A stretch of DNA of 64,000 bases from the NCBI RefSeq assembly GCF_947501425.1, contig NZ_CANMVN010000002.1, positions 248,001 to 312,000 on the forward strand, read 5' to 3'. The notes beneath the pieces were generated by a model. The model saw only the letters and a program-made list of their open reading frames with translations. It was not told the DNA's origin and searched no databases. This stretch comes from an uncultured Psychroserpens sp. GTDB lineage: Bacteria; Bacteroidota; Bacteroidia; Flavobacteriales; Flavobacteriaceae. The position numbers and the translations under genes are program-made. Shown here one piece after another: positions 23,665 to 32,536 of this stretch. Each line of letters starts with the position of its first letter. The stretch's first letter is position 1.

Positions 23665-26517
23665 CTATTTGCTCAAATACATTTTACGTCTTGAGTATAG
23701 ATTGTAAAATTCGTCATCTTTCAAACTATCTATAAACAAGATGCTTTCACCTGTACTCTTCATTTCTGGTCCTAATTGTTTATTCACATTAGGGAACTTA
23801 TTAAATGAGAATACTGGCTGCTTTATCGCATAGCCATCTAAGTGAGGTTTAAAATCAAAATCAGTTACCTTTTTATCTCCAAGCATTACTTTGGTTGCAT
23901 AATTCACATAAGGCTCTCCATAAGCTTTTGCAATAAAAGGCACAGTACGAGATGCTCTAGGATTTGCTTCAATGATATATACCATATCGTCTTTAACAGC
24001 AAACTGAATATTAATTAATCCAACAGTGTTAAGCGCCAAAGCAATCTTTTTAGTATGATCTTTTATTTGCTGCATCACAAATTCTCCTAAATTAAAAGGA
24101 GGTAAAGTTGCATTACTATCTCCTGAATGTATACCACATGGTTCTATATGTTCCATTATACCAATAATGTAAACATTTTCGCCGTCACAAATAGCATCAG
24201 CTTCGGCTTCTATTGCACCATCAAGATAGTGGTCTAACAACAATTTATTATTTGGAATCTTACGAAGTAAATCAACGACATGCTCTTCTAATTCCTTTTT
24301 ATTGATTACAATTTTCATTCCTTGCCCTCCTAACACATAAGATGGTCTCACCAGAATTGGAAAATCTAATTTATCTGCTACTGCAAGTGCCTCATCAGCA
24401 GTAGAAGCTGTGTCGAATTCAGGATAAGGAATATTATTTTCTTTCAGTAATGTTGAAAAACTTCCTCTATCTTCAGCAAGATCAAGTGATTGGTAGGTTG
24501 TACCTATGATTTTGATGCCGTAGCGATCTAATTTTTCGGCTAGTTTTAAAGCGGTCTGCCCTCCAAGTTGTACAATGACTCCCTCAGGTTTTTCATGGCG
24601 AATAATATCGTAAATGTGCTCCCAGAACACAGGTTCGAAATACAGTTTATCAGCGATATCAAAATCTGTTGATACAGTTTCAGGATTACAGTTAATCATA
24701 ATAGTTTCATAACCACATTCTGCACTCGCTAAAACACCGTGAACACAACAATAATCAAATTCTATTCCTTGACCAATTCGATTTGGTCCTGAACCAAGTA
24801 CAATGATCTTCTTTTTATCTGATACTACACTCTCGTTAGCTGAAAACTTTTTACCATCTGGTGTTTCAACTTCATTTTCAAATGTTGAATAATAGTAAGG
24901 TGTTTGCGCTTTAAATTCAGCAGCACATGTATCTACTAATTTATAAACACGATTGATATTAAATTCGTCACGTTTATTATACACTTGACTCTCAAGGCAT
25001 TTGAGCATATGTGCTATTTGACGGTCGCCATATCCTTTTTGTTTCGCTTCCAATAATAGATCACGCTCAATGGTATCAATAGTAAAGTTGGAAATTTCCT
25101 TTTCCAATTCATGGAGTTCTTCATATTGTTTTAAGAACCACATATCTATTTTAGTGATCTCATGGATACGACTTAACGGAATTCCCATTTGAATGGCATC
25201 ATAAATAGCAAATACACGGTCCCAGCTTGCATAGGTAAGTTTATCTATGACTTGCTGGTAATCTTTATAGCCTTTTCCATCTGCTCCTAATCCGTTTCGT
25301 TTAATTTCCAGTGATTGCGTAGCCTTGTGAAGTGCTTCCTGGAATGAGCGTCCAATAGCCATAACTTCACCAACAGCCTTCATTTGGAGTCCGAGAGTCC
25401 TATCTGATCCTTCAAACTTATCAAAATTCCAACGTGGAATTTTTACAATTACATAATCTAAAGTAGGTTCAAATAAAGCTGACGTTGATTTTGTTATTTG
25501 ATTATTTAATTCGTCTAATGTATAACCTAAAGCTAATTTAGCTGCAATTTTAGCAATTGGATAACCTGTTGCTTTACTTGCCAATGCAGATGATCTAGAA
25601 ACTCGAGGGTTAATTTCAATAGCTATTATTTCCTCTTCTTCGTCAGGACTTACAGCAAATTGCACATTACAGCCACCTGCAAAGTCACCAATACTGCGCA
25701 TCATATGGATAGCCATATCACGCATCTTTTGTAATGTTTTATCAGACAAGGTCATTGCTGGTGCAACAGTTATAGAATCACCTGTATGGATTCCCATAGG
25801 ATCCATATTTTCTATTGTACAAATAATAACAACATTATCGTTTTTATCTCTCAATAGTTCAAGTTCATATTCTTTCCATCCCATCATAGCCTTATCTATC
25901 ATAACCTCATGAATAGGAGAAATTTCTAAACCTCTTGTTAATGCTTCATCAAATTCTTTTTCATCATAGACAATCGATGCTCCAGCACCTCCTAAGGTAA
26001 AAGAGGCTCTAATACACAATGGGAATCCAAATTGCTGTGCTATCTCTTTTCCTCTTAAAAAAGAAGTTGCTGTTTCTTGTGGTGCCATGCCAACACCTAT
26101 TTTATTCATTAAATCACGAAACTTCTCTCTATCTTCTGTGATATTAATTGCATCAATGTTTACTCCAATGATTTCAACATCAAAATCCTCCCAAATTCCT
26201 TTTTCATCTGCTTCAATACAAAGATTTAAAGCAGTTTGTCCTCCCATTGTTGGTAAAACTGCATCAATTTGAGGGTGTTCCTTTAATATTTTAATTATCG
26301 ATTTTGTAGTCAAGGGCAATAGATATACATGATCTGCCATTGATGGATCTGTCATGATAGTTGCAGGATTAGAATTGATTAAAACAGTTTCAATTCCGTC
26401 TTCTCTAAGTGAACGTAATGCTTGTGATCCAGAGTAATCAAATTCGCAGGCTTGACCAATTATAATGGGCCCTGAGCCAATAATAAGAATAGATTTTAAT
26501 TTTTCGTTTTTTGGCAT
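23665..26517 (-). CDS. carB: Carbamoyl-phosphate synthase large subunit, without MGS domain
   Basis: Makes carbamoyl phosphate from bicarbonate, ammonia (from the CarA glutaminase) and two ATP for pyrimidine and arginine synthesis. The 950 residues contain both homologous ATP-grasp halves: GSGPIIIGQACEFDYSGSQA near residue 13 and GSGPNRIGQGIEFDYC near residue 553, with EINPRVSRSSALASKATGYP and EANPRASRTVPF in the ATP sites. The E. coli enzyme has 1073 residues; the roughly 120 missing here match the C-terminal methylglyoxal-synthase-like allosteric domain, since the protein ends soon after the second ATP-grasp (SRRKMYLSK). A clean stop follows. The short form is, to my knowledge, normal in Flavobacteriaceae. 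No carA is adjacent. Confidence 0.96.
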   Translation of the reverse strand: MPKNEKLKSILIIGSGPIIIGQACEFDYSGSQALRSLREDGIETVLINSNPATIMTDPSMADHVYLLPLTTKSIIKILKEHPQIDAVLPTMGGQTALNLCIEADEKGIWEDFDVEIIGVNIDAINITEDREKFRDLMNKIGVGMAPQETATSFLRGKEIAQQFGFPLCIRASFTLGGAGASIVYDEKEFDEALTRGLEISPIHEVMIDKAMMGWKEYELELLRDKNDNVVIICTIENMDPMGIHTGDSITVAPAMTLSDKTLQKMRDMAIHMMRSIGDFAGGCNVQFAVSPDEEEEIIAIEINPRVSRSSALASKATGYPIAKIAAKLALGYTLDELNNQITKSTSALFEPTLDYVIVKIPRWNFDKFEGSDRTLGLQMKAVGEVMAIGRSFQEALHKATQSLEIKRNGLGADGKGYKDYQQVIDKLTYASWDRVFAIYDAIQMGIPLSRIHEITKIDMWFLKQYEELHELEKEISNFTIDTIERDLLLEAKQKGYGDRQIAHMLKCLESQVYNKRDEFNINRVYKLVDTCAAEFKAQTPYYYSTFENEVETPDGKKFSANESVVSDKKKIIVLGSGPNRIGQGIEFDYCCVHGVLASAECGYETIMINCNPETVSTDFDIADKLYFEPVFWEHIYDIIRHEKPEGVIVQLGGQTALKLAEKLDRYGIKIIGTTYQSLDLAEDRGSFSTLLKENNIPYPEFDTASTADEALAVADKLDFPILVRPSYVLGGQGMKIVINKKELEEHVVDLLRKIPNNKLLLDHYLDGAIEAEADAICDGENVYIIGIMEHIEPCGIHSGDSNATLPPFNLGEFVMQQIKDHTKKIALALNTVGLINIQFAVKDDMVYIIEANPRASRTVPFIAKAYGEPYVNYATKVMLGDKKVTDFDFKPHLDGYAIKQPVFSFNKFPNVNKQLGPEMKSTGESILFIDSLKDDEFYNLYSRRKMYLSK

Positions 26518-26539
26518 GTTTTATCTTTTTTAATAGTTG

Positions 26540-26570
26540 CAAAAATAGGTAACAAATAGGTACAAAAAAA
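26540..26570 (-). promoter_or_regulatory. Promoter of carB, adjoining the rpmH terminator
   Basis: On the minus strand TATTTTTG (26547-26540) matches TAnnTTTG, with a TTTG 15 bases upstream lying in the T-tract of the rpmH terminator. The carB ATG is 23 bases downstream of the box. Confidence 0.5.
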
Positions 26571-26592
26571 GGTGCTACACCTAAGTAACACC
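26564..26592 (-). terminator. Intrinsic terminator of rpmH
   Basis: On the minus strand GGTGTTAC pairs with GTAGCACC (one mismatch) across a six-base loop, followed by seven T. It lies 27 bases after the rpmH stop. Confidence 0.82.
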
Positions 26593-26618
26593 CTTAAAAT
26601 ATTAACAATTGTTAATCA

Positions 26619-26780
26619 TTATTTCTTATGTCTTGTTTCAGATGATACAGACAATTTTTTTCTTCCTTTAGCTCTTCTACGTGCTAAAACTTTTCTTCCG
26701 TTTACAGAAGCCATTCTTTCTCTAAAACCGTGTTTGTTTCTTCTTTTTCTTTTTGACGGTTGAAACGTTCTTTTTGGCAT
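26619..26780 (-). CDS. rpmH: 50S ribosomal protein L34
   Basis: The 53-residue, very basic protein begins [20 protein letters not shown] and continues with [22 protein letters not shown], the invariant L34 sequence, so identification is secure despite its size. L34 is a small protein of the large ribosomal subunit. Its C-terminus ([10 protein letters not shown]) is the extension usual in Bacteroidota. It is monocistronic, with a strong promoter and its own terminator, upstream of carB. The usual rnpA neighbour is not next to it here; the gene downstream is carB and the one upstream is divergent. Confidence 0.98.
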   Translation of the reverse strand: MPKRTFQPSKRKRRNKHGFRERMASVNGRKVLARRRAKGRKKLSVSSETRHKK

Positions 26781-26845
26781 TGTCTTATATTTTTAGAAAA
26801 CTTATATCTTTTTTATTTGTTTCGAGCTGTTCTCAAAACTGCGTG

Positions 26846-26876
26846 CAAATATACAAAGAGTTTTTACTTTGCCAAA
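26846..26876 (-). promoter_or_regulatory. Consensus promoter of rpmH
   Basis: On the minus strand TTTG (26876-26873), a 19-base spacer, and TATATTTG (26853-26846) give a full match to the Bacteroidota -33/-7 promoter. The start codon is 66 bases downstream of the box. Confidence 0.8.
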
Positions 26877-27030
26877 CCTAAAATTAAAATATTTTTTTAT
26901 TGTGACTTTTACTGAAATCAGCTTAATAAAAAATTAATGACTCTTACACATGATATCACATATGCCTAATTTACTAGTTACAAATTGACAAAAAATTAGT
27001 TTCTTTGTAATCTAAAATTCAAAGCGAATA

Positions 27031-27930
27031 ATGAAGTCTTTTTTTATTTATCTTTTTACTGTTTTTGTGGCCTCTACCTGCCATTTGGATGCACAAACAA
27101 ATTTAACTTACAATCTAAATGTAGGTGATCGTTTCAAAGTATATCAGGTTGCAAACCAAGATATAGTTCAGGAAATGAATGGTACTAAACACGAAATGAC
27201 CAATGCGTTAGAAGGTGATTTTACATTTACAGTACAGAGTGTAAATGACAGCATTTACAACATAAAATTTAAGTTTGACCGTTTTAAAATGCTTTCTACT
27301 TCAAATCTAGCAGGTGAACTTTTTAATATTAACACTAATGATTCAATTGCTGATAATGATATTCAGGGAAAAATCTTTTCGCAGTTAGTTACCTGTGATC
27401 TTTACATGGAAATGTACAAAAATGGTAAAATAAAATCCATAAAAGGGTCACAAAAGCTAATTGATAAAATGATAAGTGCCTCAGGTGATTTTGACAGTTT
27501 CACTAAAGAACTTATGAAGGAATCCATGAAAAAAGAATTTAGCAATGAAAGCTTGGCTATGAGCTTTGAGCAAATGACCTATATTTATCCTTCAGAGGCT
27601 GTTTCTAATGGTGACTCCTGGAAAAATAGATTTAAAGGTGACTTATCAGCAGATAATTTATGGACTTTAGAAAACATTGCTAATAATGAAGTTACTATTA
27701 ATGGTGAAAGCTCTATCATCTTTGCAACTAAGGATGATGATATTGAAATGAATCTTAAAGGTGATATGACCTCAAAAGTAGTGACTTCCTTTGATACTGG
27801 GTTTGTTAAAACAATGACAACTTACTCAACAGCTAAAGGGAATTCAATCATGCATAATATGAATGATCTAGATGTACCAACAACAATTACCTCTAATATA
27901 ACTTACAAAATAGAAAAGGATGTTCAATAA
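27031..27930 (+). CDS. Secreted DUF6263-like protein
   Basis: A 299-residue periplasmic or surface protein with a signal peptide (1-21, to DAQ). Its start NLTYNLNVGDRFKVYQVANQDI resembles DUF6263 of Bacteroidota; that name is from memory. A mid-protein stretch, FEQMTYIYPSEAVSNGDSWKNRF, is typical of this group. Function is unknown. No membrane helix or catalytic motif is visible beyond the signal. Its final 11 bases overlap the next gene, implying coupled translation with a membrane TPR-like protein. Confidence 0.65.
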   Translation: MKSFFIYLFTVFVASTCHLDAQTNLTYNLNVGDRFKVYQVANQDIVQEMNGTKHEMTNALEGDFTFTVQSVNDSIYNIKFKFDRFKMLSTSNLAGELFNINTNDSIADNDIQGKIFSQLVTCDLYMEMYKNGKIKSIKGSQKLIDKMISASGDFDSFTKELMKESMKKEFSNESLAMSFEQMTYIYPSEAVSNGDSWKNRFKGDLSADNLWTLENIANNEVTINGESSIIFATKDDDIEMNLKGDMTSKVVTSFDTGFVKTMTTYSTAKGNSIMHNMNDLDVPTTITSNITYKIEKDVQ

Positions 27931-28480
27931 AAATATAAAACTTGTTATTGCTGGATTAATCATAGCATATGCCATATATCAATTTACCGAAGGCTATATT
28001 GGTAATGGTATTATGTATATTTTATTATCATTAATATTCGTTTTCCTGTACTTTAAAAACGAATTTATTCTTTTAGCATTTTTAAGACTTCGGAAGCAAG
28101 ATTTTGAAGGTGCCAAAAAGTGGTTAAATAAGATCAAAAACCCATCGAGTGCTTTAGTCAAAAAACAAGAGGGATATTATAATTATCTTCATGGTGTGAT
28201 GGTATCTCAAACCAATATGAATGAAGCTGAAAAATATTTCAAAAAGGCTTTAGGTTTGGGTCTATCTATGGATCATGATGTAGCAATGGCTAAACTTAAT
28301 CTTGCAGGTATTGCTTTTAGTAAACGTAGACCAATTGAAGCTAAACAGTTACTCAACGAAGCCCAAAAGCTTGACAAACGTGGCATGCTGACAGAACAAA
28401 TCAAAATGATGAAAGATGGTATGAAAAAGTCACAAGGGCCAAAGCAACACTACGGAAATCGCAATATGAGAAGACGTTAA
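27920..28480 (+). CDS. Membrane protein with TPR-like helical domain
   Basis: A 186-residue protein with two transmembrane helices (about 7-25 and 30-55), then a helical region with TPR-type spacing (FEGAKKWLNKI, LHGVMVSQTNMNEAEKYFKKALGLG, VAMAKLNLAGIAFSKRRPIEAKQLLNEAQ) from about 60 to 160, and a basic tail rich in arginine (NRNMRRR). TPR-like repeats mediate protein contacts, and the second motif (NEAEKYFKKAL) is close to a canonical TPR helix pair. It overlaps the upstream DUF6263-like gene by 11 bases, so the two likely act together. The domain would lie in the cytoplasm by the positive-inside rule. Confidence 0.7.
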   Translation: MFNKNIKLVIAGLIIAYAIYQFTEGYIGNGIMYILLSLIFVFLYFKNEFILLAFLRLRKQDFEGAKKWLNKIKNPSSALVKKQEGYYNYLHGVMVSQTNMNEAEKYFKKALGLGLSMDHDVAMAKLNLAGIAFSKRRPIEAKQLLNEAQKLDKRGMLTEQIKMMKDGMKKSQGPKQHYGNRNMRRR

Positions 28481-28565
28481 CGATAGTGCTCGCAACGTAC
28501 TTTTCGTCGATTTATTGTTCAAAAACACTTCATTACTCCATATTTTTAGCATTTTAACGACTTTT

Positions 28566-28597
28566 TTTGCTACGCCATTTAGTGCCCAATACATTTG
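28566..28597 (+). promoter_or_regulatory. Promoter of the thioredoxin-like gene
   Basis: TTTG (28566-28569), a 20-base spacer and TACATTTG (28590-28597) form a full Bacteroidota promoter, 28 bases before the ATG at 28626. Confidence 0.65.
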
Positions 28598-28625
28598 CAA
28601 CTAGTTAACCTACAAAAAATTAGGC

Positions 28626-29312
28626 ATGCGAGTATGTATTTTTACATTTATGTTTGCATGTATGTTTTTAGCGTTCCCTCAGCAGCAAAAAATATACTTC
28701 GATACCCAAATCGCCAAACATTTGAAAGCTTACAAGGATAAGTCTGAAGTTGCTATACAAAATGGCGACATGGCTCGTGCTGAGTTTCTATTCGATTCCC
28801 TATTCAACAACCACTTAAAATTTAGTTACATCCGTAATATTACATTAAATAAAGTCAATGGAAGTACATTAAAAACAACTTCTTTGGATACCCCTTTTCT
28901 TTTAGTGACAAAATCTTCTTGGGAACTAATTAATCAAGAAGAGATTAATGAGATCAATAGAATGTCAAAAATGTATAAAGATCAAATTAACATCATTATT
29001 TTGTTTTGGAATTCGAAGTCAAAAGCTAAAACACTTTCCAAAGATTACAATTCTAATGTGATTGTAACTTACGTCGATGAACGTGAAAATGCTTCAAACC
29101 ATATTATAAAGCCTTATAAACATTCATTTGGAGCTCCAGCATGTTTCTTTATTTCCGAAGAAAAACAGCTTCTTAAAATTGATAGAAAATTTACGATCTC
29201 TAAAGACAAAAACAGAACTGAAGTGGCTTTTAGCGTTATTCATGAAAAAATTAAGTGGATGCTCTTTGACAACGAGCCTACAAAAGAAGGTATTATATCA
29301 ATTATTGATTGA
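28626..29312 (+). CDS. Secreted protein with degenerate thioredoxin-like fold
   Basis: A 228-residue protein with a signal peptide (1-18, MRVCIFTFMFACMFLAFP). From about residue 75 the layout resembles the TlpA/AhpC group of thioredoxin folds: PFLLVTKSSWELINQEEINE, then INIIILFWNSKSKAKTLSKDY, a central strand IVTYVDE and a cis-proline-like FGAPACFFI. However, the CxxC that should follow the first strand is absent and replaced by TKSSWE. The only cysteine in the body is in APACFF. I therefore infer a non-catalytic thioredoxin-like protein, at moderate confidence. It is convergent with the cardiolipin synthase gene with no gap. Confidence 0.5.
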   Translation: MRVCIFTFMFACMFLAFPQQQKIYFDTQIAKHLKAYKDKSEVAIQNGDMARAEFLFDSLFNNHLKFSYIRNITLNKVNGSTLKTTSLDTPFLLVTKSSWELINQEEINEINRMSKMYKDQINIIILFWNSKSKAKTLSKDYNSNVIVTYVDERENASNHIIKPYKHSFGAPACFFISEEKQLLKIDRKFTISKDKNRTEVAFSVIHEKIKWMLFDNEPTKEGIISIID

Positions 29313-30767
29313 TTATAATAATGGTGCCCACAACCTACTGAAAGACTCTTTAAGTTTTTGACTATTTGGCCTTTGCATCCACAATTCCTGTTCAATGATT
29401 TCACAATCCTCTAAATCGGTTTTAAATTGTGATTTCATGAGTTCACTTTTTTCAGTATCGTATATTAATGCATTGATCTCAAAGTTTATATTAAAGCTTC
29501 TGTTATCCATATTGCAGGTTCCAATGGTACAAAATACATCATCGACAACCATGGTTTTAGCATGAACAAATCCTTTTTTGTAACGATATATTTTCGCTCC
29601 TGCATTCAACAATGGCTCTATAAATGAATTTGTTGCATATTTGGCTACCCAACTATCAGATTCTTTTGGAATTATTAACCTAACATCCACTCCAATTTTT
29701 GCAGCTATTTGTAATGCTGTGATAACCTGATCATTTGGAATAAAGTAAGGTGTTGTGATGTAGATATAAGATTCAGCATTATTTATAGCTGTGAGTATGG
29801 CTTCCATAATGTTAGCCCAATCTGTATCAGGTCCACTTGCAGCAATTTGAACAGGAATACCTTTTTTACATTGAATTTCAGGAAAATAACTCTCTTTGAT
29901 TTCTATAGAATCATTTGTCACAAAATCCCATGTCGTCAAGAAATGAAACTGAAGCACTTTTACAGCTTCGCCATGAATACGCAAATGTGTATCTCTCCAA
30001 TATAATTTTGAAGATGGACTATTGACATAAGTATCCGATATATTAATCCCTCCAACATATCCAATTTCTCCATCTATAACTGCTATTTTTCTGTGGTTTC
30101 TATAATTGGATTTCCCTGTTAAGCTTGAAAAAAACACAGGCATAAAAGGGCAATGTAATACACCGCTTTCATCCAGCTGATGTTTCATTACAGATGATAA
30201 TTTACTACCAACATCATCATAACTCAATTTAACCTCTACTCCAGCCTTGGCTCTTTCGCAAATGATATCCAGAAGCTCAGTACCAATCCCGTCGTCTTTT
30301 AGGATATAGTACTCTAAATGAATGTGGTGTTTTGCTTGCTTTAGGTCATCTAAAAGGTATTCAAATTTCTCTTCGCCATTGATTAATAACTTTACATCAT
30401 TTCTAATTGTAAGTGGTGATTTCTCACTATTTTTAAGGAGCTTTATTAGTTTTATTTTATCGTCTAATTCCTCATTAATGACTTTAAGGTCTCTTCCATC
30501 CAACTGAAAACTATTACTTGCAGACTGGATGACTTTTGAGTTAATGACGTGTTTTCTATCAAAAATTTTTGTCTTTCTGTATTGCTGTCCGAATAAGTAA
30601 TAAATCACTAAACCAAAAAATGGAAAAAGTGCAAGAATTATAATATAAGTTACAGTTTTAGACGGATTGATATTATTCAACAAAACAGTTATGATAGCAG
30701 AAATTGCCAACAAATAGTTGATAATTATCAGGATGGTCCAAGAGTGGTCTTTTAAAAATTCAATCAT
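29313..30767 (-). CDS. cls: Cardiolipin synthase
   Basis: Inner-membrane phospholipase D-family enzyme making cardiolipin from two phosphatidylglycerols. The 484 residues have two N-terminal transmembrane helices (about 10-30 and 38-60), a PLDc_N segment, and both HKD motifs: HRKIAVIDGEIGYVGG near residue 222 and HAKTMVVDDVFCTIGT near residue 405. The histidine and lysine of each are intact. Length (about 480) is normal. The start codon directly abuts the stop of the upstream lytic transglycosylase gene, so the two envelope genes are coupled. Confidence 0.93.
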   Translation of the reverse strand: MIEFLKDHSWTILIIINYLLAISAIITVLLNNINPSKTVTYIIILALFPFFGLVIYYLFGQQYRKTKIFDRKHVINSKVIQSASNSFQLDGRDLKVINEELDDKIKLIKLLKNSEKSPLTIRNDVKLLINGEEKFEYLLDDLKQAKHHIHLEYYILKDDGIGTELLDIICERAKAGVEVKLSYDDVGSKLSSVMKHQLDESGVLHCPFMPVFFSSLTGKSNYRNHRKIAVIDGEIGYVGGINISDTYVNSPSSKLYWRDTHLRIHGEAVKVLQFHFLTTWDFVTNDSIEIKESYFPEIQCKKGIPVQIAASGPDTDWANIMEAILTAINNAESYIYITTPYFIPNDQVITALQIAAKIGVDVRLIIPKESDSWVAKYATNSFIEPLLNAGAKIYRYKKGFVHAKTMVVDDVFCTIGTCNMDNRSFNINFEINALIYDTEKSELMKSQFKTDLEDCEIIEQELWMQRPNSQKLKESFSRLWAPLL

Positions 30768-31709
30768 TTAAGGTTTTACTGAATAGTAGCCTTCTTTTGG
30801 AATCTCGATATAATAGGTCTTTCTTGACGCGTTATTTAACTTAGGCTCACGTAACCAAGGATTGTGAATCTTTAAGATCTTGTAATTGATTCCGTAGCGT
30901 TGCGCAAATTTGGTAAAATCTGTTACAGCAGTATCAACTTCGACTTTATAAGTTGGAATAGTTTTGTATAAATCATCCGAAGTAAAATTGAAACCATACT
31001 TTTTAGGACTATTCAATATTTCCTTAAGTGCAACAATTCTAAATAGATAACGACCTGTTTCTTCACCAAGTAATAAATCGTAGTAATTAGAAACACCTTG
31101 CTCTTTTAAACGTCTTGAAATTCCAGCATTACCAGCATTATAAGCTGAAGCTGCTAGTGTCCATGATCCTAATCGTTCTTTTGCTTTCTTTAGGTATTTA
31201 CAAGCAACCTCCGTAGCTTTTTCCAAATGGTAACGTTCGTCAACATTAGTATTGATCTCTAGTCCGTTTTCTCGACCAGTTGTTTTCATGATCTGCCAAA
31301 CACCTCTGGCTCCAGCAGGTGATACAGCATTGGTTAGACCACTTTCTATGACTGCCAGATATTTAAAATCTTCTGGCACACCGTTCTTTTTTAAGATAGG
31401 TTCAATAATAGGAAAGTACTTTTCGGCACGTTTAAACATTAACAGTCCATTAGATTGCCAGTAAGTATTTACCAATAATTCTCTATCCATCCGTTCCAGA
31501 ATATCTGGATCTTCAAGAGGCATTGGCTCACCAGCAAAATTAAGATTTTCAGGCACTGATAATGCATATACATTATAATCGTTTACAACTTCTGGTTGTG
31601 CCGTAATTTCTTTGTTAGGAGTTGCTTCATCTGCCTGGACAGCAAAAATAAAAAGTCCAGACACACATACTAAACCAATTGCCGCTAAAATATTCTTAAT
31701 CATCTTCAT
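30768..31709 (-). CDS. Lytic transglycosylase, MltD-like
   Basis: Cuts peptidoglycan glycan strands in the periplasm, leaving 1,6-anhydro ends. The 313 residues include a signal or membrane helix (about 5-24) and an SLT domain about 95-235: AVIESGLTNAVSPAGARGVWQIM, with the catalytic glutamate near residue 117, and SAYNAGNAGI near 190, both diagnostic. After it a C-terminal stretch of about 60 residues ending YYIEIPKEGYYSVKP may be a diverged LysM-type wall-binding domain; the clear LysM repeats of E. coli MltD are not seen. It lies directly upstream of cls, with no intergenic base. Confidence 0.88.
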   Translation of the reverse strand: MKMIKNILAAIGLVCVSGLFIFAVQADEATPNKEITAQPEVVNDYNVYALSVPENLNFAGEPMPLEDPDILERMDRELLVNTYWQSNGLLMFKRAEKYFPIIEPILKKNGVPEDFKYLAVIESGLTNAVSPAGARGVWQIMKTTGRENGLEINTNVDERYHLEKATEVACKYLKKAKERLGSWTLAASAYNAGNAGISRRLKEQGVSNYYDLLLGEETGRYLFRIVALKEILNSPKKYGFNFTSDDLYKTIPTYKVEVDTAVTDFTKFAQRYGINYKILKIHNPWLREPKLNNASRKTYYIEIPKEGYYSVKP

Positions 31710-31751
31710 AGGTCTTATTTTTTACTAATGTATAAAATTAAATGTTTGTCA

Positions 31752-32420
31752 TCAAGCATCCTGAAGGATTAGTTTTGGTAAATTTTCATTAAACCATTTA
31801 TACTTATTAATAATCATTATATGCGAGCCACCTTTTATGATAATACAATTTCCAGTACATGAATGTGGAAATACAGCATCTTTATCACCATGAATATAGA
31901 TAGCATCTTTATTAGGTTCGTGCTGATCCCATTCAATAACATTCTCGATAGCCCAATCCAGATAACGCTTATCGTTAACAGACAGATATTTTTTATAGAG
32001 CTCTATTCGCTTTGTGATGGTTTCCCCAAAGGCATATTTAGCTAAAACATCAATATTACTTACCAATTGCGTTGGGAGTAATTTATAGGCTTTAGTAAAT
32101 TTCATCACTTTCATTCGTTTTGGGAGTTCATGCTTAGATTTCACACTTGAAACAACAAATAGTTTTCTCAAACTCATATACTTACTCATTTCTTGAACAA
32201 GAATGCCCCCAAAAGACACACCTAACAAAACAACATTTTCATGCTCTATTTTTTCAATCATTCGTTTTGCATAGGATTCTAGAGATTCATTTTTATGAGG
32301 AATCATCCACTCTAACCAATGTATTTCAAATTGATCTTTAGGTAATTCAATATGTTCAAATATTGATGGATTTGCAGCCATACCAGGCATTAAATACACA
32401 TGTATAATTTCTTGTTGCAT
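31752..32420 (-). CDS. Alpha/beta hydrolase
   Basis: A 222-residue cytoplasmic protein of the alpha/beta hydrolase fold. The nucleophile elbow GVSFGG (serine near residue 68) follows VVLLG, the acid is probably the aspartate in GDKDAVFPHS, and the histidine is in GGSHIMI near the end. This is the ordinary order Ser-Asp-His. There is no signal peptide. The opening HVYLMPGMAANPSIFEHI is oxyanion-hole-like. Substrate cannot be inferred. It is divergent from the GNAT gene, and its possible -7 box lies inside a palindrome. Confidence 0.8.
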   Translation of the reverse strand: MQQEIIHVYLMPGMAANPSIFEHIELPKDQFEIHWLEWMIPHKNESLESYAKRMIEKIEHENVVLLGVSFGGILVQEMSKYMSLRKLFVVSSVKSKHELPKRMKVMKFTKAYKLLPTQLVSNIDVLAKYAFGETITKRIELYKKYLSVNDKRYLDWAIENVIEWDQHEPNKDAIYIHGDKDAVFPHSCTGNCIIIKGGSHIMIINKYKWFNENLPKLILQDA

Positions 32421-32464
32421 AAGTATTTATAAAGAACCGTTTTTAATATCTGTGATATTTTTCG

Positions 32465-32472
32465 TAAATTTG
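32465..32472 (+). promoter_or_regulatory. -7 promoter box of the GNAT gene
   Basis: TAAATTTG matches TAnnTTTG. Transcription would begin about seven bases on, just before the palindrome at 32481. Confidence 0.55.
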
Positions 32473-32480
32473 CACTACAA

Positions 32481-32500
32481 AACTATACAAAAGTATAGTT
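32481..32500. promoter_or_regulatory. Inverted repeat between divergent genes
   Basis: AACTATAC and GTATAGTT are perfect eight-base arms around AAAA. On the minus strand the center forms TACTTTTG (32495-32488), a possible -7 box for the hydrolase gene; on the plus strand it lies at the predicted transcript start of the GNAT gene. It could be an operator for both or a hairpin in the GNAT leader. Confidence 0.5.
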
Positions 32501-32536
32501 CCACCCTACCGACCATTGAATTAAATACAAATTATT

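Noticed and set aside
26572-26763. 63-codon plus-strand frame beside carB
   Set aside because: It is antisense to rpmH, whose L34 sequence is unmistakable.
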